DNA of 64,000 nt from assembly GCA_963718995.1 (NCBI GenBank), contig CAVRAP010000013.1, positions 1 through 64,000 of the forward strand. Reading direction: 5' to 3'. Origin of the DNA: UBA4744 sp963718995. GTDB taxonomy: Bacteria; Actinomycetota; Acidimicrobiia; Spongiisociales; UBA4744. A model generated the notes under the pieces. That model was not told the DNA's origin, searched no databases, and saw only the letters and a program-made list of their open reading frames with translations. Position 1 is the stretch's first letter, and each line of letters opens with the position of its first letter. A program made the translations under genes and the position numbers. This document shows, piece after piece, positions 1-7,720 of this stretch.

Positions 1-638
1 CAGGCGCTGAGTGCTGAATCTGATAGGCGAACTGACTACTTGTCTCCTCGACCAACCCTCGATATATCCCAATGTTCTTGCGGTACTCGTGTTCGAGCAG
101 TCCCCACACGGAGTGATCGAGCCACGCCCCGCGCACTTTCATTTCTTCCCGCAGGATGCCCTCACGGAAGAACCCGAGCTTTTCTGCGGGACCGCGTCGC
201 TGGGCCGGTTGCCGACCGCGATCCTGAGGATCACCCGATGCATTTTGAGTTCTTCGAAGGCGATTTGTAGCGCCCGGGCTGCAACCTCCGTCGCTATTCC
301 CCGAGCGGTTTCGTCGGTGCGAACCCAATATCCGATCTCGCCGGTCTTGAAAGATCTCGAAACGAACCAGACCGAGATGTTGCCGATGTGCCGGTCCGGG
401 GCGTCCAACCTTCGGATCGCCAGGTCGTAGCGCGTTCTTCACGCCACGACTTGAGGCTGTCGCGGATGTAGTTCGTGGCATCCCCTTTCGAATAGCCGAG
501 ATGGGCCCAGGGCAGCCACTCGTTGAGTTCCATCTGCGAAGCCTGCACGGCCTCGGTCATCTCATCAGCATCACGGCGCTTGAAGGGGCGCAGCATGAAC
601 CGACGGGAGAATCGGGGTGCGGTCGACAGGTCATCCAT
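1..638 (-). CDS. GNAT acetyltransferase, RimJ/RimL-like, frameshifted and running off the left edge
   Basis: This resembles the RimJ/RimL group of N-acetyltransferases, which transfer acetyl from acetyl-CoA to protein N-termini or small amines. The N-terminal part shows LRPFKRRDADEM and NEWLPWAH. The middle shows HIGNISVWF and EIGYWVRTDETARGIATE, the acetyl-CoA loop region. Reading must change frame twice: near 441, where one base seems missing and YDLAIRRLDAPDRH follows in another frame, and near 178, where an extra A in AAAA precedes LGFFREGILREE. The last frame stays open to base 1, so the true C-terminus is outside the window or hidden by another indel. It is divergent from the NUDIX gene, with about 35 bp between. 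The family is clear; the substrate is not. Confidence 0.7.
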
Positions 639-673
639 GTCCGCTCAGCCTATCGGCGTCGTACCATGATCGG

Positions 674-1255
674 GTGAACGAATTATTCAGCCGCTTCCCG
701 GGGATACAACACGAGCCCCCGCCGCCGGGCGAACTACCCCAAGCTGCCGTTCTGGTTCCGCTCTACGACGACGGTCGCGGGGTGACGCCATGGTCCCACG
801 AAGCGGCCGATGACCATGCCCACCCATGCCGGGCACCTGGCCTTTCCCGGGGGCCGCCCCGACGAAGGAGATGGGGGCCCGGTGGGGACGGCGCTGAGAG
901 AAGCTGAAGAGGAAGTGGGGCTCGACCCTGCGACGGTCGACGTCGTCGGGTTCCTTCCGGCGATTCACACGATCGAGTACTCGTTGCTGGTTGTGCCGGT
1001 CGTTGGGTGGATCAAGAGTGCTCCGGAGCTGCAGCCATCCCCGCCGCGAGGTCGACAAGGTCCTGGAACCGCCGGTTGGCATCTTCGCTCACGAGGACGG
1101 TTGGAGATTCGAGATGTGGCGGAAGCACAAGGTCTGGTTCTTCGACCTCGACGGCGAGGTTTTGTGGGGGGCGACCCGCGCACATGGTCAGGCAGTTGGT
1201 TGGGCTGGAACCACCGGTAACTCGTTTGCCGCCCCGCGATCTCATCGATCCGTAG
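674..1255 (+). CDS. NUDIX hydrolase, CoA pyrophosphatase-like, with several frameshifts
   Basis: NUDIX enzymes cleave nucleoside diphosphates linked to another moiety. The order FPGGRPDEGD followed by ALREAEEEVGL, and the spacing to the C-terminal half, resemble CoA pyrophosphatases. The start is a GTG at 674, giving VNELFSRFPG. The open frame must be stitched from at least four pieces, with shifts near 785-810, 1045 and 1185. Pieces joined this way give a continuous family-like sequence of about 190 residues ending at 1255 (RQLVGLE region). In the Nudix box, the position before TALREAEEEVGL is Gly where related proteins usually have Asp or Glu, possibly another base error. The indel density suggests poor consensus or a pseudogene. 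Confidence 0.65.
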
Positions 1256-1290
1256 ACGCTCTCCCGGCGGGGCCAGGATTTGACCCAGAT

Positions 1291-2715
1291 CTATCCTGCG
1301 GCCTTCCGGATCAGCTCCCATGCTGTTGGGCGAGGCACGTGTCGTTGCGCGGTGTTGGTCTGACCGATCGACAGCCGCAGGGTGAGCTGCCTCGAGTTTG
1401 GTGTGCGGTGAGATAGATCTCGCCGGACTGGTTGACCTGGTCCATGATGCGCTGGTTGATGTCGTCCCCGCCGACGTGGCGGAAACACACGAGATTCACC
1501 GGAGCGGGGGCGGCCAGCTCGAAGTCGTCGTCTGCATCCACCCACTCGGTGAACAGCTCGGCCAAACGCAGGTGCTCACGCACGAAGGCCTGCAAGCCTT
1601 CAACGCCATAGTGGCGGATGACAAACCACAGTTTGAGGGCACGGAATCGACGGCCAAGCGGGATCTGCCAATCCCGGTAGTCGATGACGGCTCCTGAGGC
1701 CGAAGCTTCGTTCCGTAGGTATTCGGGCAGCACGCTGAGAGCGCCGATGAGCGGCGTCCGGTCGGCGACGAAGAAGGCTGAGCAGTCGAAGTTGGTCAGC
1801 ATCCATTTATGCGGATTGAACACGTAGCTGTCGGCCAGCTCGACCCCGTCCTGTATCCAGCGCATCTCCGGCGCCAGGGCCGCGGTCCCGGCCAACGCTG
1901 CGTCGACATGCAGCCATAGCCCGTACCGCCGGCAGATCTCGCCGATGGCGCGAATGGGATCAATGGCGGTCGATGATGTTGTGCCGATGGTTGCGCACAC
2001 GAAGAAGGGCTGACGGCCTGCGGCCAGGTCTTCCTGGATAGCCTCCTCCAGGGCGACCGGATCCATGGCGAAAGCGGCATCGACTTCGATCGAACGGAGG
2101 TTGTCGACTCCGATCCCTGCCACGCGGATCCCCTTCTCAATCGACGAATGGGCTTGTGTGGAGGAGTAGGCCACCAGGTTGCCCGAAGTCCCGGCGCGGT
2201 TGGTGATGCCGCCGGTGGCTGCCTCTCGAGCCGCGATGACGGCGGTGAGGGTCGCACTGGAGGCGGAGTCCTGGATGACTCCTCCACCCGGTCCCGACGA
2301 TAGGAACGCCGATGGCAAGCCCAGCATCTCCACGAGCCAATCCATCATGTGGGTTTCGAGCTCGGTACAGGCCGGACTCGTCGCCCACAGCATGCCCTTG
2401 AACTCCGAGTCCTGAGGACACCAGATCCCCCAGAATCGCCGGTCCAGAAGCGTTGGCATTGAAATACGCGAAGAAGCCGGGGGACTGCCAGTGGGTGATC
2501 CCCGGCAGGATCACTTCGTCGAGGTCGGCAACCACCCGATCGAAGTCCTCGCCGGTCGCGGGGGGGTGTTCGGGCAGCATCGAACGGATCTCGCCCGGTT
2601 TGACCTGAGCAAGTACCGGATACTCCTCAACCCGCTCCAGATAGTCCGCGATCCAGTCGATGATCTCCTTGCCTCGCCGTCGGAACTCATCCGGCGACAT
2701 ATGCGGAACAACCAC
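1291..2715 (-). CDS. PLP-dependent aromatic-L-amino-acid decarboxylase family protein, frameshifted
   Basis: This is a group II PLP decarboxylase (DOPA/tryptophan/tyrosine decarboxylase fold), producing an aromatic amine and CO2. The N-terminal half has GITHWQSPGFFAYF and ends at LGVQG. One extra C near 2412 shifts the frame, and MLWATSPACTELE continues. The PLP lysine lies in FNPHKWMLTNFDC. Further indels occur near 1405-1300, after which LTLRLSIGQTN and AWELIRKAAG complete a normal C-terminus ending at 1291. The start is GTG 2715, with an AGGAAGAGG-like ribosome site; ATG 2700 is an alternative. It lies 30 bp downstream of cimA on the same strand, so it probably shares the cimA transcript and its attenuator. 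Substrate is not predictable. Confidence 0.8.
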
Positions 2716-2745
2716 AGCCTCTTCCTTCTCCTCGAATGCTCCGGA

Positions 2746-4323
2746 CTATACGGGACGCCCGGTGACGTGCCGCCGCAGCAACCCGACGAGGAGACCGTCG
2801 GTGAGGGCATCCCACGACGCCTCGATGACGTTCTCATGTACCCCGATCGTGCCCCACGTGTCCTCCCCGTCGGATGTCTCGAGGAGCACCCGCACTACGG
2901 CCCCGGTCCCATGCGAGGAATCGAGTACCCGGACGCGGTAGTCGGTGAGTCGGAGACGATCGATCTCGGGATATGCGTCGCGCAAGGCTGCGCGGAGTGC
3001 CTGATCCAGGGCGTGCACCGGACCCACCCCTTCGCCGGTCGTAACGACCCGTTCACCACCGACGACCACCTTGACCGTGGCTTCGGCAACGATCTCTTCG
3101 TTGACGCGCCGGTCGGTGAAGACCCGGAAGGACTCCAGCTCGAAGAAATCCTGCTCCCAGCCAATCGCCCTCCGCATCAGCAATTCGAATGACCCGTCGG
3201 CCGCTTCGAAGTGGTAGCCCTTGTGTTCGAGATCCTTCACCTGTTCGAGGATGCGAACCGCAGCTTCCGCGTCAACCTCGAGACCCAGATTCTTGGCCTC
3301 AGAGAGGACGCTGGCCCGACCCGCCAGCTCCGAAACGACCATCCGCGTGTGGTTGCCGACCTGGGCCGGGTCCTCGTGCTCGTATGCATCCGAGCGGCGG
3401 GCCAGCGCCGAGGTGTGCAGTCCGGCCTTGTGCGTGAACGCCGATGTGCCGACGTACGGATGATGCGGAGCGAGGGCGATATTGACTACTTCGGCTACGT
3501 GGTGCGCCACCGGTCCAAGAAGCTCCAGCCGCCCCTCAGGGAGGACCGGAAGCTTCATCTTGAGGACCAGGTCGGGGATGAGCGTGGACAGATCGGCGTT
3601 GCCCGTCCGCTCGCCGTACCCGTTGATACAGCCCTGAACCTGGCGGACCCCGGCATCAACGGCAGCCAGAGAACTGGCCACAGCGCAGCCAACGTCGTCG
3701 TGGAAGTGGACACCAAGCTGGCCCTCCGGGAAGGCGGCCTGGACCCGACCGATGGTTGTCAGGATCTCCGACGGCAAGGTGCCTCCGTTGGTGTCGCAGA
3801 GCACCAATCGTTCTGCCCCTGCATCGGTGGCTGCCTGGAGAACCCGGAGGGCGTAATCGGGGTTGCTGCGGAAGCCATCGAAGAAGTGTTCGGCGTCAAA
3901 GAACACGCGCCGGTCTCTGTCACGGAGGTAGCTGATCGATTGCTCGACCATGCGGACTCCCTCATCGAGATCCGTCCGAAGGGCCTCGAGGACGTGGTAG
4001 TCCCACGATTTGCCGACGATGCAGATGATCTCGGTCTCCGCGGCAAGCAGAGCCTGGAGCTGAGGATCGTCTGCGACCGTACCCCTAGGCCTGCGGGTCG
4101 ACCCGAAGGCGACGAGCGTCGCAGTGCCGAAATCGAGTTCCTTTTTGGCGCGGTTGAAGAATTCGTCATCCTTGGGATTGGCGCCCGGCCATCCACCCTC
4201 GACGTAGTCGACCCCAAGTTCGTCGAGCAGTGAAGCGATGCGCAGCTTGTCGCCGACCGTCAGCGAAATCCCTTCTTGCTGAGAACCGTCTCGCAGAGTT
4301 GTGTCGTAGATCTCGGTCTTCAT
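2746..4323 (-). CDS. cimA: Citramalate synthase
   Basis: CimA condenses acetyl-CoA and pyruvate to (R)-citramalate, the first step of a threonine-independent route to 2-oxobutyrate and isoleucine. The 525-residue protein opens with EIYDTTLRDGSQQEG, the HMGL-like TIM-barrel signature with the catalytic Arg/Asp. It has GVHFHDDVGCAVA (metal-binding His) and GNADL further on. A LeuA-type allosteric regulatory domain fills roughly the last 150 residues. The overall match is to the CimA branch of the LeuA/HCS family. The start is ATG 4323, preceded by AGGAGACACC. An upstream in-frame start at 4377 would read through a terminator stem and is rejected. It heads a leftward unit with the decarboxylase and lies behind a leader-peptide attenuator. 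Isoleucine feedback is inferred from the family. Confidence 0.9.
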   Translation of the reverse strand: MKTEIYDTTLRDGSQQEGISLTVGDKLRIASLLDELGVDYVEGGWPGANPKDDEFFNRAKKELDFGTATLVAFGSTRRPRGTVADDPQLQALLAAETEIICIVGKSWDYHVLEALRTDLDEGVRMVEQSISYLRDRDRRVFFDAEHFFDGFRSNPDYALRVLQAATDAGAERLVLCDTNGGTLPSEILTTIGRVQAAFPEGQLGVHFHDDVGCAVASSLAAVDAGVRQVQGCINGYGERTGNADLSTLIPDLVLKMKLPVLPEGRLELLGPVAHHVAEVVNIALAPHHPYVGTSAFTHKAGLHTSALARRSDAYEHEDPAQVGNHTRMVVSELAGRASVLSEAKNLGLEVDAEAAVRILEQVKDLEHKGYHFEAADGSFELLMRRAIGWEQDFFELESFRVFTDRRVNEEIVAEATVKVVVGGERVVTTGEGVGPVHALDQALRAALRDAYPEIDRLRLTDYRVRVLDSSHGTGAVVRVLLETSDGEDTWGTIGVHENVIEASWDALTDGLLVGLLRRHVTGRPV

Positions 4324-4340
4324 GGTGTCTCCTGGGGAAC

Positions 4341-4367
4341 AAAAAACCCTTCGCGAGGCGAAGGGTT
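4341..4367 (-). terminator. Intrinsic terminator in the cimA leader (attenuator)
   Basis: On the minus strand a perfect 10-bp stem (AACCCTTCGC / GCGAAGGGTT, 3-base loop) runs directly into six T residues. It stands only 17 bases upstream of the cimA start codon and therefore inside the cimA leader. A terminator here makes sense only as a conditional one. Confidence 0.85.
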
Positions 4368-4369
4368 GG

Positions 4370-4393
4370 GCGCACACGGCTGTCCGTATGCGC
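4370..4393 (-). promoter_or_regulatory. Leader hairpin upstream of the cimA terminator
   Basis: GCGCATACGG and CCGTGTGCGC pair over 10 bp (one G-U) around a 4-base loop. The stem starts on the last base of the leader-peptide stop codon, so a ribosome on the leader would disrupt it. It occupies the place of the 1:2 pause hairpin in classical amino-acid attenuators. By eye I could not identify an antiterminator pairing. Confidence 0.65.
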
Positions 4394-4428
4394 TACACGA
4401 TAATGATGGTGGCAACGGGCATGAACAT
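4393..4428 (-). CDS. cimA leader peptide, MFMPVATIIIV
   Basis: This short frame encodes 11 residues, MFMPVATIIIV, then TAG. Seven of its last seven codons specify Val, Ala, Thr, Ile, Ile, Ile and Val, the composition expected of a branched-chain amino-acid leader peptide. It is followed at once by a hairpin, an intrinsic terminator and cimA. No Shine-Dalgarno is visible, but the ATG lies 9 bases past a -10 element, so it would be read from a leaderless transcript. A shorter form from the second ATG (4422) is possible. Function as a sensor of charged isoleucine or valine tRNA is inferred. Confidence 0.75.
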   Translation of the reverse strand: MFMPVATIIIV

Positions 4429-4436
4429 GGCGGCGC

Positions 4437-4465
4437 AGTATGACGCATCGGGGTACGGTCGTCAA
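4437..4465 (-). promoter_or_regulatory. Promoter of the cimA leader
   Basis: On the minus strand, TTGACG (4465-4460) and CATACT (4442-4437) are separated by exactly 17 bp. The leader-peptide ATG begins 9 bases past the -10, coinciding with the expected transcription start, so the transcript should be leaderless. Confidence 0.65.
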
Positions 4466-4554
4466 CCAAGGTGGACCTCAGCCTCGCGTTGAGACTTCCG
4501 ATCGGCACACCGTTGATTGCTGTACCATCGTGAAGCTATTCGGAGGAAATCAAC

Positions 4555-5553
4555 GTGAGCGACAAGAAGACGGTGTTCTCCGGTATCCAGCCGACGGGGG
4601 ACATCCACATCGGTAACTACCTGGGGGCCCTACGCAACTGGGTGAAGCTTCAGGAGAGCTACGACGCGATCTACTGCGTGGTTGATCTGCATGCCATCAC
4701 GGTGCCGTACGACCCCGTCGCGCTCCACCAAAGCCGTTTGAATACGGCCAAGCTGCTGCTGGCCGTTGGGGTCGATCCGGGTCGTTCGCTGCTGTACTTT
4801 CAGAGTCAGGTTCCCCAGCATGCCGAGCTTTCGTGGATGCTGAGCACCATCACCTCCCTGGGTGCACTGAATCGGATGACCCAGTTCAAAGAAAAAGCCG
4901 ATAAGGCCGGCAAGAACCTCGGTCTGTTCGCCTACCCGGTGCTGATGGCCGCCGACATCCTCGTTCACAAGGCTCACGCCGTTCCGGTCGGTGACGACCA
5001 GACCCAGCACCTGGAACTGGCACGTGACCTGGCCGAACGTTTCAATTCTCGATTCGGCGAGGAGTTCCCTGTTCCCGAGCAGATCACACCGGAGATTGGT
5101 GCCCGGATCATGTCGTTGAAGGATCCAACGTCCAAGATGTCGAAATCCGACGACGACGTCAACAGCCGGGTTCTCTTGCTCGACGAGCCGGATACGATCC
5201 GCCGGCGGTTCAAGGCGGCCGTCACGGACTCGGGCAGCGAGATCCTCTACGACCGGAGTAAGAAACCGGGAATCTCGAACCTGCTGGACATCCTGTCGCT
5301 CTTCACGGGCCGCCCGGTCGGCGACCTGGTTGAGGACTACCACGACACGCAGTACGGCCATTTCAAGGTGACCGTCGCGGAAGCAGTGGTCGAGGGGCTC
5401 AGTCCGATCCGGTCGGCTTTCAAGGCGCTGGACGATGAAGAGGTCGCTCATATCATGGTCAAAGGCGCCCTCGACGCTCGAATCAGAGCAGAGGCCGAGA
5501 TGGCCTCCGTACGGAAGAAGCTCGGCTTTGATGCCCGACTAGCCGATCGTTAG
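4555..5553 (+). CDS. trpS: Tryptophanyl-tRNA synthetase
   Basis: TrpRS charges tRNA-Trp with tryptophan using ATP. The 332-residue length is normal for the bacterial form. It has the class I HIGH-type signature as PTGDIHIGNYLGA near residue 15 and KMSKSDDD near residue 197. The start is GTG 4555, with GGAGGAAATCAAC upstream, a strong ribosome site at good spacing. It is divergent from the cimA leader, so the two promoters lie within about 120 bp. The gene has no visible frameshift, unlike its neighbours on the left. Confidence 0.97.
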   Translation: MSDKKTVFSGIQPTGDIHIGNYLGALRNWVKLQESYDAIYCVVDLHAITVPYDPVALHQSRLNTAKLLLAVGVDPGRSLLYFQSQVPQHAELSWMLSTITSLGALNRMTQFKEKADKAGKNLGLFAYPVLMAADILVHKAHAVPVGDDQTQHLELARDLAERFNSRFGEEFPVPEQITPEIGARIMSLKDPTSKMSKSDDDVNSRVLLLDEPDTIRRRFKAAVTDSGSEILYDRSKKPGISNLLDILSLFTGRPVGDLVEDYHDTQYGHFKVTVAEAVVEGLSPIRSAFKALDDEEVAHIMVKGALDARIRAEAEMASVRKKLGFDARLADR

Positions 5554-5635
5554 CGAAGGCGAGTCAGGGAAAAGGCCGACGCACCGTCGGAGCGCAGCAT
5601 CGGATTCTTTGTTGCCACGTCACCACCTTGGCCTT

Positions 5636-6397
5636 TTAGATCCCCAGATCCGGGAAGAGGAATAGCACCAGGATCGTGATCAGATTGAATCCTCCGTGGA
5701 CGAAGATGGCGCGGCTCAACCTGCCCGACTTCTGGGTGACATAGGCCAGGACCAGACCGGCGAGAAATGTCTGCACCATGGCGATGATGGCCCCTGCCGT
5801 CCCGCTCGTCCCCAGCACATGGAACGCCCCGAAGAGCACTGCTGAGATCACCAGGGCCCGCCGGGGGGTCATGCGCTCCTCCAGGTAACGGAGGAGCAAT
5901 CCGCGAAACGTCAACTCTTCGACGATCGGGGTAGCGACGGCGACGGCCAGCACGATCATGAGTCGGGTCGGAAGGTCTACGACCTTCGCAATGGCCTCCG
6001 TCGTTATCTGGGGTGTTTCGTCGGCTCCGAGGAGCTCCGCTAGAGGCGTCAGCGCGAACGCGAGAACCAGGAGCAGCAGCATGCCGAGGAAGAGAAACCC
6101 GATGTCCTGCAGGCGGATCGAAAATCCGAAATCCGTGGTGAAACTGCCAGACCCGCGCCGTTGGCTCACCCAGGCGAGTGCCAGCAGCATCCCGAAGAAC
6201 TGGGCGGGAAGCGCCACCCAGAACAACAACTCGGGGGGGACGTTGATCGCCAGATCCTCGAGTGAACCGCCCATACCCAGGGCGATCCCAATGGCGGTGC
6301 CGACCAGCGAAGCTATGAACCCGGCCAACCACACGAAGAGGAAATCGCTGATTCGCCAGCGATGCGACGGCGGGGCGGAGAGAGGCGGCAGGTTCAC
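5636..6397 (-). CDS. CPBP family intramembrane metalloprotease (CAAX-like)
   Basis: The 253-residue polytopic membrane protein has the glutamate-glutamate-Arg motif EELTFRG, followed by FGAFHV and HGGFN, the metal-binding residues of the CPBP/Rce1 family. About seven hydrophobic segments are visible. Bacterial members are linked to bacteriocin maturation or immunity and peptide processing, but this one has no bacteriocin gene near it. It is convergent with trpS. The start used is GTG 6397, with no good ribosome site; the 7-bp repeat array at 6417-6444 lies just upstream. The family call is firm; the substrate is unknown. Confidence 0.88.
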   Translation of the reverse strand: MNLPPLSAPPSHRWRISDFLFVWLAGFIASLVGTAIGIALGMGGSLEDLAINVPPELLFWVALPAQFFGMLLALAWVSQRRGSGSFTTDFGFSIRLQDIGFLFLGMLLLLVLAFALTPLAELLGADETPQITTEAIAKVVDLPTRLMIVLAVAVATPIVEELTFRGLLLRYLEERMTPRRALVISAVLFGAFHVLGTSGTAGAIIAMVQTFLAGLVLAYVTQKSGRLSRAIFVHGGFNLITILVLFLFPDLGI

Positions 6398-6416
6398 GGG
6401 AAAGAAGAGTACTTCA

Positions 6417-6444
6417 CAGTTTCCAGTTTCCAGTTTCCAGTTTG
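6417..6444. repeat. Heptamer array, four units of CAGTTTS
   Basis: CAGTTTC is repeated three times and followed by CAGTTTG, with CAG exactly every 7 bases. It sits in the 159-bp gap between the divergent CPBP protease and guaB3. It belongs to the dispersed CAG-per-7 family described under findings. Confidence 0.85.
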
Positions 6445-6556
6445 TCCTGAGCCCGGATCAGCGATCTGTCAGATGGTGGATGGGGATGGCCCCACGACTT
6501 AGCACTGCGAGCGGAGCGAGCTACCGTGAGGGTTCCTTGCGAGGCGGAGGGTTCTC

Positions 6557-7714
6557 ATGGAGATCGACATCGGAATCGGCAAGTCGGGTCGACAGGCCTT
6601 TGGTTTCGACGACATAGCCATCGTCCCCAGTCGGCGGACGCGCGACCCCGACGATGTGGACATCTCCTGGCAGATGGACGCGTTCCGATTTCGACTTCCC
6701 ATGCTCGGTTCCGCAATGGACTCGGCCATCAGTCCGGGAACGGCGATCGCCATTGGGAACCTGGGCGGCTTGGGCGTGCTCAACCTGGAAGGCCTCTGGA
6801 CCAGGTACGAAGACCCGGAACCCTACCTCGAAGAGATAGCGGAACTCTCCCCGGACAAAGCCACCTTGCGCATGCAGGAGATCTACCTGGAGCCGATCAA
6901 GGAAGAGCTGATCGGGCGGCGTATCAGCGAGATCAAGGAGAGCGGCGTGGTCGTTGCCGCCAGTCTCACGCCTCAGCGGGTCGCGTCCTATGCGCCGCTC
7001 ACCGTGAAGGCAGGCCTCGATATTTTGATCATTCAGGGTACGGTGGTCTCGGCCGAGCACGTCTCAACGCGACACGAGCCGCTCAACCTCAAGGAATTCA
7101 TCTCCGGATTTGAATTGCCCGTGATTGTTGGTGGCTGCGCTTCCTACTCGACCGCTCTCCACCTGATGCGCACCGGGGCCGTTGGCGTCCTCGTCGGCGT
7201 GGGGCCGGGTGCTGCTTGCACGACCCGCGCCGTTCTCGGAGTGGGGGTCCCTCAGGCCACCGCTATTGCCGACGCCGCCGGGGCGCGGATCCGGTACCTC
7301 GACGAGACCGGACGGTACGTGCACGTCATTGCCGACGGTGGAATGCGCACGGGGGGAGATGTGTCAAAGGCCATTGCGTGCGGTGCCGATGCCGTCATGA
7401 TCGGATCCCCACTCGCCGCAGCCACAGAAGCTCCTGGTCGTGGCGTGCACTGGGGCATGGCAACCTTCCACCCGACCCTGCCGCGAGGAACTCGCGTCCA
7501 GGTAGGTGATCTCGGCAGCCTGGAAGAGATCCTGGTTGGCCCGGCTCACGAGAACGATGGCCGGCGGAACCTCTTCGGTGGTTTGCGCATGTCGATGGCA
7601 ACGACCGGTTACGCAGACGTCAAGGAGTTTCAGAAGGCGGAGGTGATGATTGCCCCGTCGCTACAAACTGAGGGCAAGTCGCTGCAGCGCTCCCAACGAG
7701 TCGGCATGGGGTAG
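6557..7714 (+). CDS. guaB3: GuaB3 family IMP dehydrogenase-related protein
   Basis: This 385-residue TIM-barrel protein belongs to the IMP dehydrogenase / GMP reductase family and matches the actinobacterial GuaB3 branch, which lacks CBS domains. It shows FDDIAIVPS near the N-terminus, the catalytic cysteine loop as GAACTTR near residue 220, and IADGGMRTGGD followed by MIGSPLA, the nucleotide-phosphate site. The role of GuaB3 proteins is not settled for this lineage; a cyanobacterial GuaB3 has been reported to act as a GMP reductase. It lies 6 bp upstream of guaA, so a guanine nucleotide role is well supported. The start is ATG 6557, preceded by GCGGAGGGTTCTC. Confidence 0.88.
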   Translation: MEIDIGIGKSGRQAFGFDDIAIVPSRRTRDPDDVDISWQMDAFRFRLPMLGSAMDSAISPGTAIAIGNLGGLGVLNLEGLWTRYEDPEPYLEEIAELSPDKATLRMQEIYLEPIKEELIGRRISEIKESGVVVAASLTPQRVASYAPLTVKAGLDILIIQGTVVSAEHVSTRHEPLNLKEFISGFELPVIVGGCASYSTALHLMRTGAVGVLVGVGPGAACTTRAVLGVGVPQATAIADAAGARIRYLDETGRYVHVIADGGMRTGGDVSKAIACGADAVMIGSPLAAATEAPGRGVHWGMATFHPTLPRGTRVQVGDLGSLEEILVGPAHENDGRRNLFGGLRMSMATTGYADVKEFQKAEVMIAPSLQTEGKSLQRSQRVGMG

Positions 7715-7720
7715 GCGAGT

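Noticed and set aside
4324..4377. Upstream in-frame extension of cimA to 4377
   Set aside because: It would translate the terminator stem and has no ribosome site, while ATG 4323 has AGGAGACACC and begins with the family N-terminus.
4499..4545. trpS promoter
   Set aside because: TACCAT (4522-4527) has no -35 at 17 bp, and TTGATT with TATTCG would put the -10 onto the ribosome site.
5571..5637. Terminator between trpS and the CPBP protease
   Set aside because: A CCGACG-CAC-CGTCGG stem and the AAAAGGCC / GGCCTTTT pair are present, but the stem has no T run and the outer pair is 50 bases apart.
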